A program made the position numbers and the translations under genes. Shown here piece after piece: positions 8,271 through 11,106 of a stretch of DNA of 11,106 bases. The notes beneath the pieces are model-generated. The model was given only the letters and a program-made list of their open reading frames with translations, had not been told where the DNA came from and made no database searches. The stretch lies in NCBI GenBank assembly GCA_005885325.1, contig VAYX01000107.1:1-11106 (forward strand), read 5' to 3'. Positions within the stretch are counted from its first letter, which is position 1; each line of letters starts with the position of its first letter. The stretch is from Actinomycetota bacterium. GTDB taxonomy: Bacteria; Actinomycetota; UBA4738; HRBIN12.

Positions 8271-8891
8271 ATGGCCGAGACGACCGACCTCACGCCGCGG
8301 CAGCGCAGGATCGTGGACTTCATCGCCGACACGGTCCTCGACCGGGGGTATCCGCCGACCGTCCGCGAGATCGGCGAGGCGGTGGGCCTCACCTCTTCCT
8401 CCAGCGTCCACAGCCAGCTGGCGAACCTCGAGCGCAAGGGTTTGCTCCACAAGGACCCGACCAAGCCTCGGGCCATCGGCCTGGCCGATGAGAGCACCAA
8501 GCCCGAGGGAGTCGTCATCCCGATCCTCGGACGCATCGCCGCCGGGACACCGGTCCTTGCGTCCGGGAACGTCGAGGAGTACCTCACGGTTCCCGTCGGC
8601 TTCGCCAAGGGGGGAGAGCACTTCGCCCTCCGGGTGACCGGCACGTCGATGACCGGGGCAGGCATCCTCGACGGCGACGTCGTGGTGGTCCGCCGACAGG
8701 AGAGCGCGGGGGACGGCGACGTCGTGGCGGCACTTCTGCCCGGCGTGGCCGAGGAGGAGGCGACGATCAAGCGACTTCGGCGGCGGGGCGGGAAGGTGAC
8801 CCTGCATCCGGAGAACCCAGCCTTCTCCCCCATCCCGATGACCGACGGGCGGATCCTGGGCAAGGTCGTGGCGGTCCTTCGGAAACTCTAA
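8271..8891 (+). CDS. lexA: LexA repressor, SOS regulator
   Basis: 206 residues, normal for LexA. The N-terminal winged HTH spans about 1-70 (LTPRQRRIVDFI, PPTVREIGEAVGLTSSSSVHSQLANLERKGLL). The self-cleavage bond is Ala91-Gly92 (GRIAAGTPVLA). The serine-lysine dyad is Ser126 (VTGTSMTGAGILDGD) and Lys167 (ATIKRLRRRGG). It represses SOS genes until RecA filaments stimulate its cleavage. ATG 8271 with GAGGAGG fixes the start; an open frame reaches 8235, but that falls in the -35/-10 spacer. Three LexA boxes lie between it and the divergent LysM gene. The SIS-domain gene begins 39 bases downstream on the same strand and could be co-transcribed. Confidence 0.97.
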   Translation: MAETTDLTPRQRRIVDFIADTVLDRGYPPTVREIGEAVGLTSSSSVHSQLANLERKGLLHKDPTKPRAIGLADESTKPEGVVIPILGRIAAGTPVLASGNVEEYLTVPVGFAKGGEHFALRVTGTSMTGAGILDGDVVVVRRQESAGDGDVVAALLPGVAEEEATIKRLRRRGGKVTLHPENPAFSPIPMTDGRILGKVVAVLRKL

Positions 8892-8930
8892 GCTTCGCGC
8901 CGATACCTTTCGTAGGGAAAGGGACCGTCG

Positions 8931-9911
8931 ATGCAACAGACGGCGCTGGAGCGCCAGATCCGTTCGCAACCCGAGGAGCTCGATCGGCTGGCGACACATC
9001 CCCTCGGCCATGATGTCGTGGAGCGGCTCGCCCAGTGCCGCCGGATCTGGTTGGTGGGCACCGGCACGAGCTTCCATGCAGCGGAGCTCGGAGCGGCGAT
9101 GCTGTACGAGGCGGGCCGAGGCGCTCAGGCCATCCCGTCGATGCACTTCGTGAACTGGGCTCCCCCGGTGGACCATCGCGACGGGATCGTGCTGATCAGC
9201 CACAACGCCGGCCAGGAGACGGCCTACGCCGCCGCCGCGTACCGGCAGGCCAAGGACGCCGGCCTTCGCGTGCTCGCGATCACGCGTCAGGGCGCGGACC
9301 TGCCCGACGCCGTGGAGACGGTCCCCAAAGAGGCGTCGGAGACCTACACGGTGAGCTACACGACCGTCCTCCTGCTGCTGGCCCGCATCGCCAACGCGCT
9401 GGGCGCTGAAAGCCTGAGCCCCGAGTCCATCGGCAAGGTCCCACAATCCGTCGCCGAGGCCATCGAGGACCCGGGGCTCGACCGGATCGTGGCCCCCCGC
9501 CGCCTGCTCGTGCTGTTCGGAGAAGGGCCCGCCTCGGTCACCGCGCGGGAGGGCGCCCTGAAGCTCCGCGAGGCCTCGCGGTCCCCGACCGAGGGCTTCG
9601 ACGTCGAGTACCTGCTCCACGGCTCCGCGGTCCCGCTCGGGGAGGAGGACCACCTCCTCGCGTTGTCCCCTCCGGACACCGACGGGCTGGTCCGGGCGGT
9701 CGGGGACGCTGCCGAGCGTGAAGGGATCCAGGTGACCGCTCTCACGGAGCCGGCCGACCTGCCGCCGCTCCTGGCCCAGATCCCGCTCACGGTTCGCCTG
9801 CAGATCCTGGCTCTGCGGTTCGCCGAGGCTCGAGCGCAGAACCCCGACCGCGTCATCACGAGGGCCTGGGCCGACCCAGCCTTGTGGGCCATACCCTCGC
9901 CCAAGGCCTAG
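8931..9911 (+). CDS. Double SIS-domain sugar-phosphate protein, GlmS-isomerase-like
   Basis: 326 residues with two SIS (sugar isomerase) domains, as in the C-terminal half of glucosamine-6-phosphate synthase but without the glutaminase half. SIS 1 covers about 38-160 (VGTGTSFHAAELG, then ISHNAGQET where GlmS has SQSGET). SIS 2 covers about 188-310 (GEGPASVTAREGALKLREAS, EYLLHGS). Residues equivalent to GlmS Glu488 (LREAS) and His504 (LLHGS) appear kept; the C-terminal Lys of GlmS (LAKS) seems replaced in the NPDRVITRAW stretch. It should bind a phosphosugar, acting as isomerase, deaminase or sensor; which one cannot be told. A purine-rich GGGAAAGGGA (8915-8924) precedes ATG 8931. It follows lexA closely and converges on hflX. 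Confidence 0.8.
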   Translation: MQQTALERQIRSQPEELDRLATHPLGHDVVERLAQCRRIWLVGTGTSFHAAELGAAMLYEAGRGAQAIPSMHFVNWAPPVDHRDGIVLISHNAGQETAYAAAAYRQAKDAGLRVLAITRQGADLPDAVETVPKEASETYTVSYTTVLLLLARIANALGAESLSPESIGKVPQSVAEAIEDPGLDRIVAPRRLLVLFGEGPASVTAREGALKLREASRSPTEGFDVEYLLHGSAVPLGEEDHLLALSPPDTDGLVRAVGDAAEREGIQVTALTEPADLPPLLAQIPLTVRLQILALRFAEARAQNPDRVITRAWADPALWAIPSPKA

Positions 9912-9936
9912 CGGTTCTGCGACCCGAGGACGGGGC

Positions 9937-11106
9937 TCAGAGACCCGAGGCCCGGCGTCGCCTCGTTGCGACGACGTAGTCCCCCACGGCGGCGAGCTCG
10001 CGGTCCCCCACCCGTGCCCGGACGAGCGTCCCGTCGGTGCCGGGTTCCGTCTCGAGCACCTCGGCATCTCGGTAGAGGAGCGCGATCACCTCGTCCCGCC
10101 CGTACGGAACGAGCAGCGTCACTTCGACCGGGGGCCGCGGAAGCTCGAGGGCGACGCGCTCCAGCAGCGCCTCCCGTCCCTCACCGCTGAGGGCGGAGAT
10201 GGCCACGGCATCGGGGAACCGCCGAGCCGTACGCTCCCGGTCCATCTCCGAAAGACGGTCCACCTTGTTCAGCGCGAGGACCTCGGGGATCGCTCCCGCA
10301 CCGATCTCTCCCAAGACGCCCCGGACCGCGTCGACCTGTTGCACGACCTCGGGTGACGAGCCATCGGCGACGTGCAGCACGAGGTCGGCGCGGGTCACCT
10401 CTTCCAGGGTCGAACGGAACGCCTCGATCAGGTCGTGCGGCAGCTTGCCCACGAACCCCACGGTGTCCGAGATCGTGGCGTGCCGCCCGCCGGGCAGCGC
10501 GATCCGCCGGATCGTGGGGTCCAGGGTGGCGAACAGCTGGTCCGCCACCAGCACACCCGCTTCCGTCAGCGCGTTCATGAGCGTCGACTTGCCCGCGTTC
10601 GTGTAGCCCGCGATGGCGATCTGCTGGACGCCGGAGCCCTCGCGGCGGGCGCGCTTCACGTCGCGCGTGCGCGCCAGGTCCTTGATGTCCCGCCGGAGCT
10701 TGGAGATCCGCCGCTTGATGTGCTGCCGGTCCACCTCGAGCTTCGTCTCGCCCGGCCCGCGCGTGCCGATGCCGCCTCCGAGCCGGGACATGGCTTCGCC
10801 CCAGCCGCGGAGCCTGGGCAGGAGGTAGTTGAGCTGGGCCAGCTCCACCTGAGCCTTGCCCTCCCGGGACCTGGCGTGCAGGGCGAAGATGTCGAGGATC
10901 AGCGCGGTTCGGTCGATCACCTTGGTCCCCAGGCGCCCCTCCAGGTTCCGGAGCTGGCCCGGCGTGAGCTCGTCGTCCAGGATCACGGCGTCTGCCCCGG
11001 TCGAGTGGACGGCCCGGTGGATCTCCTCGAGCTTGCCCTTGCCCACGAACGTCGCCGGATCGGGGTCGGACCGGGTCTGGACGATGCGCGAGACCGGCTC
11101 CGCCCC
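9937..11106 (-). CDS. hflX: GTPase HflX (5' end outside the window)
   Basis: 389 residues are visible and the gene runs off the right edge. The frame continues past the GTG near 11046 to the edge with family-typical sequence (GAEPVSRIVQTR, DPDPATFVGKGKLEEI), so that codon is internal. HflX is a ribosome-binding GTPase that splits stalled 70S ribosomes under stress. The N-terminal HflX domain (LIGKGK-type motif, ILDDELTPGQLRNLE) is followed by a coiled-coil linker (GGGIGTRGPGETKLE, RRISKLRRDIKDL). The G domain has G1 GYTNAGKST (about 10583-10609), a G2 Thr in ATLDPT, G3 DTVGF, G4 NKVD and G5 SALSG. The C-terminus is a small basic extension. It converges with the SIS gene with a 25-base gap and no clear terminator. 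Confidence 0.95.
   Translation of the reverse strand, partial: GAEPVSRIVQTRSDPDPATFVGKGKLEEIHRAVHSTGADAVILDDELTPGQLRNLEGRLGTKVIDRTALILDIFALHARSREGKAQVELAQLNYLLPRLRGWGEAMSRLGGGIGTRGPGETKLEVDRQHIKRRISKLRRDIKDLARTRDVKRARREGSGVQQIAIAGYTNAGKSTLMNALTEAGVLVADQLFATLDPTIRRIALPGGRHATISDTVGFVGKLPHDLIEAFRSTLEEVTRADLVLHVADGSSPEVVQQVDAVRGVLGEIGAGAIPEVLALNKVDRLSEMDRERTARRFPDAVAISALSGEGREALLERVALELPRPPVEVTLLVPYGRDEVIALLYRDAEVLETEPGTDGTLVRARVGDRELAAVGDYVVATRRRRASGL

Noticed and set aside
9912..9936. A bidirectional terminator between the SIS gene and hflX
   Set aside because: Only 25 bases, with no stem longer than a few imperfect pairs.
8253..10067. A 604-residue open frame on the - strand
   Set aside because: It spans lexA, the SIS gene and the hflX end in antisense, with no recognisable domain.
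11044..11106. hflX starting at GTG 11046
   Set aside because: The frame continues to the window edge with conserved HflX N-terminal sequence (DPDPATFVGKGK), so the start lies outside.

Overview
This window is a GC-rich bacterial chromosome segment, most likely from an Actinomycetota lineage. I base that on the order hflX / lexA / LysM protein / nrdR, on CGAAC-N4-GTTCG type LexA operators, and on a class II (B12-dependent) ribonucleotide reductase of the Streptomyces NrdJ type. In Mycobacterium tuberculosis lexA, the LysM gene Rv2719c and nrdR also lie side by side, with hflX nearby. The class or genus cannot be told from the sequence.

Left third (1-3838), accessory: three unrelated single genes, all on the + strand. 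They are a membrane-anchored PD40/TolB-like beta-propeller protein, a MerR-like HTH protein fused to a complete class III nucleotidyl cyclase, and a zinc-dependent MDR dehydrogenase. The gaps between them hold two degraded copies of a tRNA-Gly gene with the same 3' flank. An intact tRNA-Gly(GCC) closes the region at 3839-3914. All copies point the same way, so the region reads as single-gene units punctuated by tRNA-Gly-derived repeats. No integrase or transposase is visible.

Middle (3839-8159), core, - strand: LysM protein, nrdR, nrdJ, dut, tRNA-Gly. NrdJ makes deoxyribonucleotides, Dut removes dUTP and supplies dUMP, and NrdR represses nrd genes. Paired NrdR-box-like palindromes with 31-32 bp centre spacing lie upstream of both nrdR and nrdJ, so NrdR probably controls itself and the nrdJ-dut operon.

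Right third (8140-11106), core: lexA diverges from the LysM gene, and three LexA operators spaced 34 and 31 bp apart cover the divergent promoters and the start of the LysM gene. The LysM gene is therefore a strong candidate for an SOS-induced division inhibitor of the YneA/Rv2719c kind. A two-SIS-domain sugar-phosphate protein follows lexA, and the GTPase gene hflX converges on it and runs off the right edge. Together the core links DNA-damage response (LexA, division arrest) to nucleotide supply and quality (NrdR, NrdJ, Dut).
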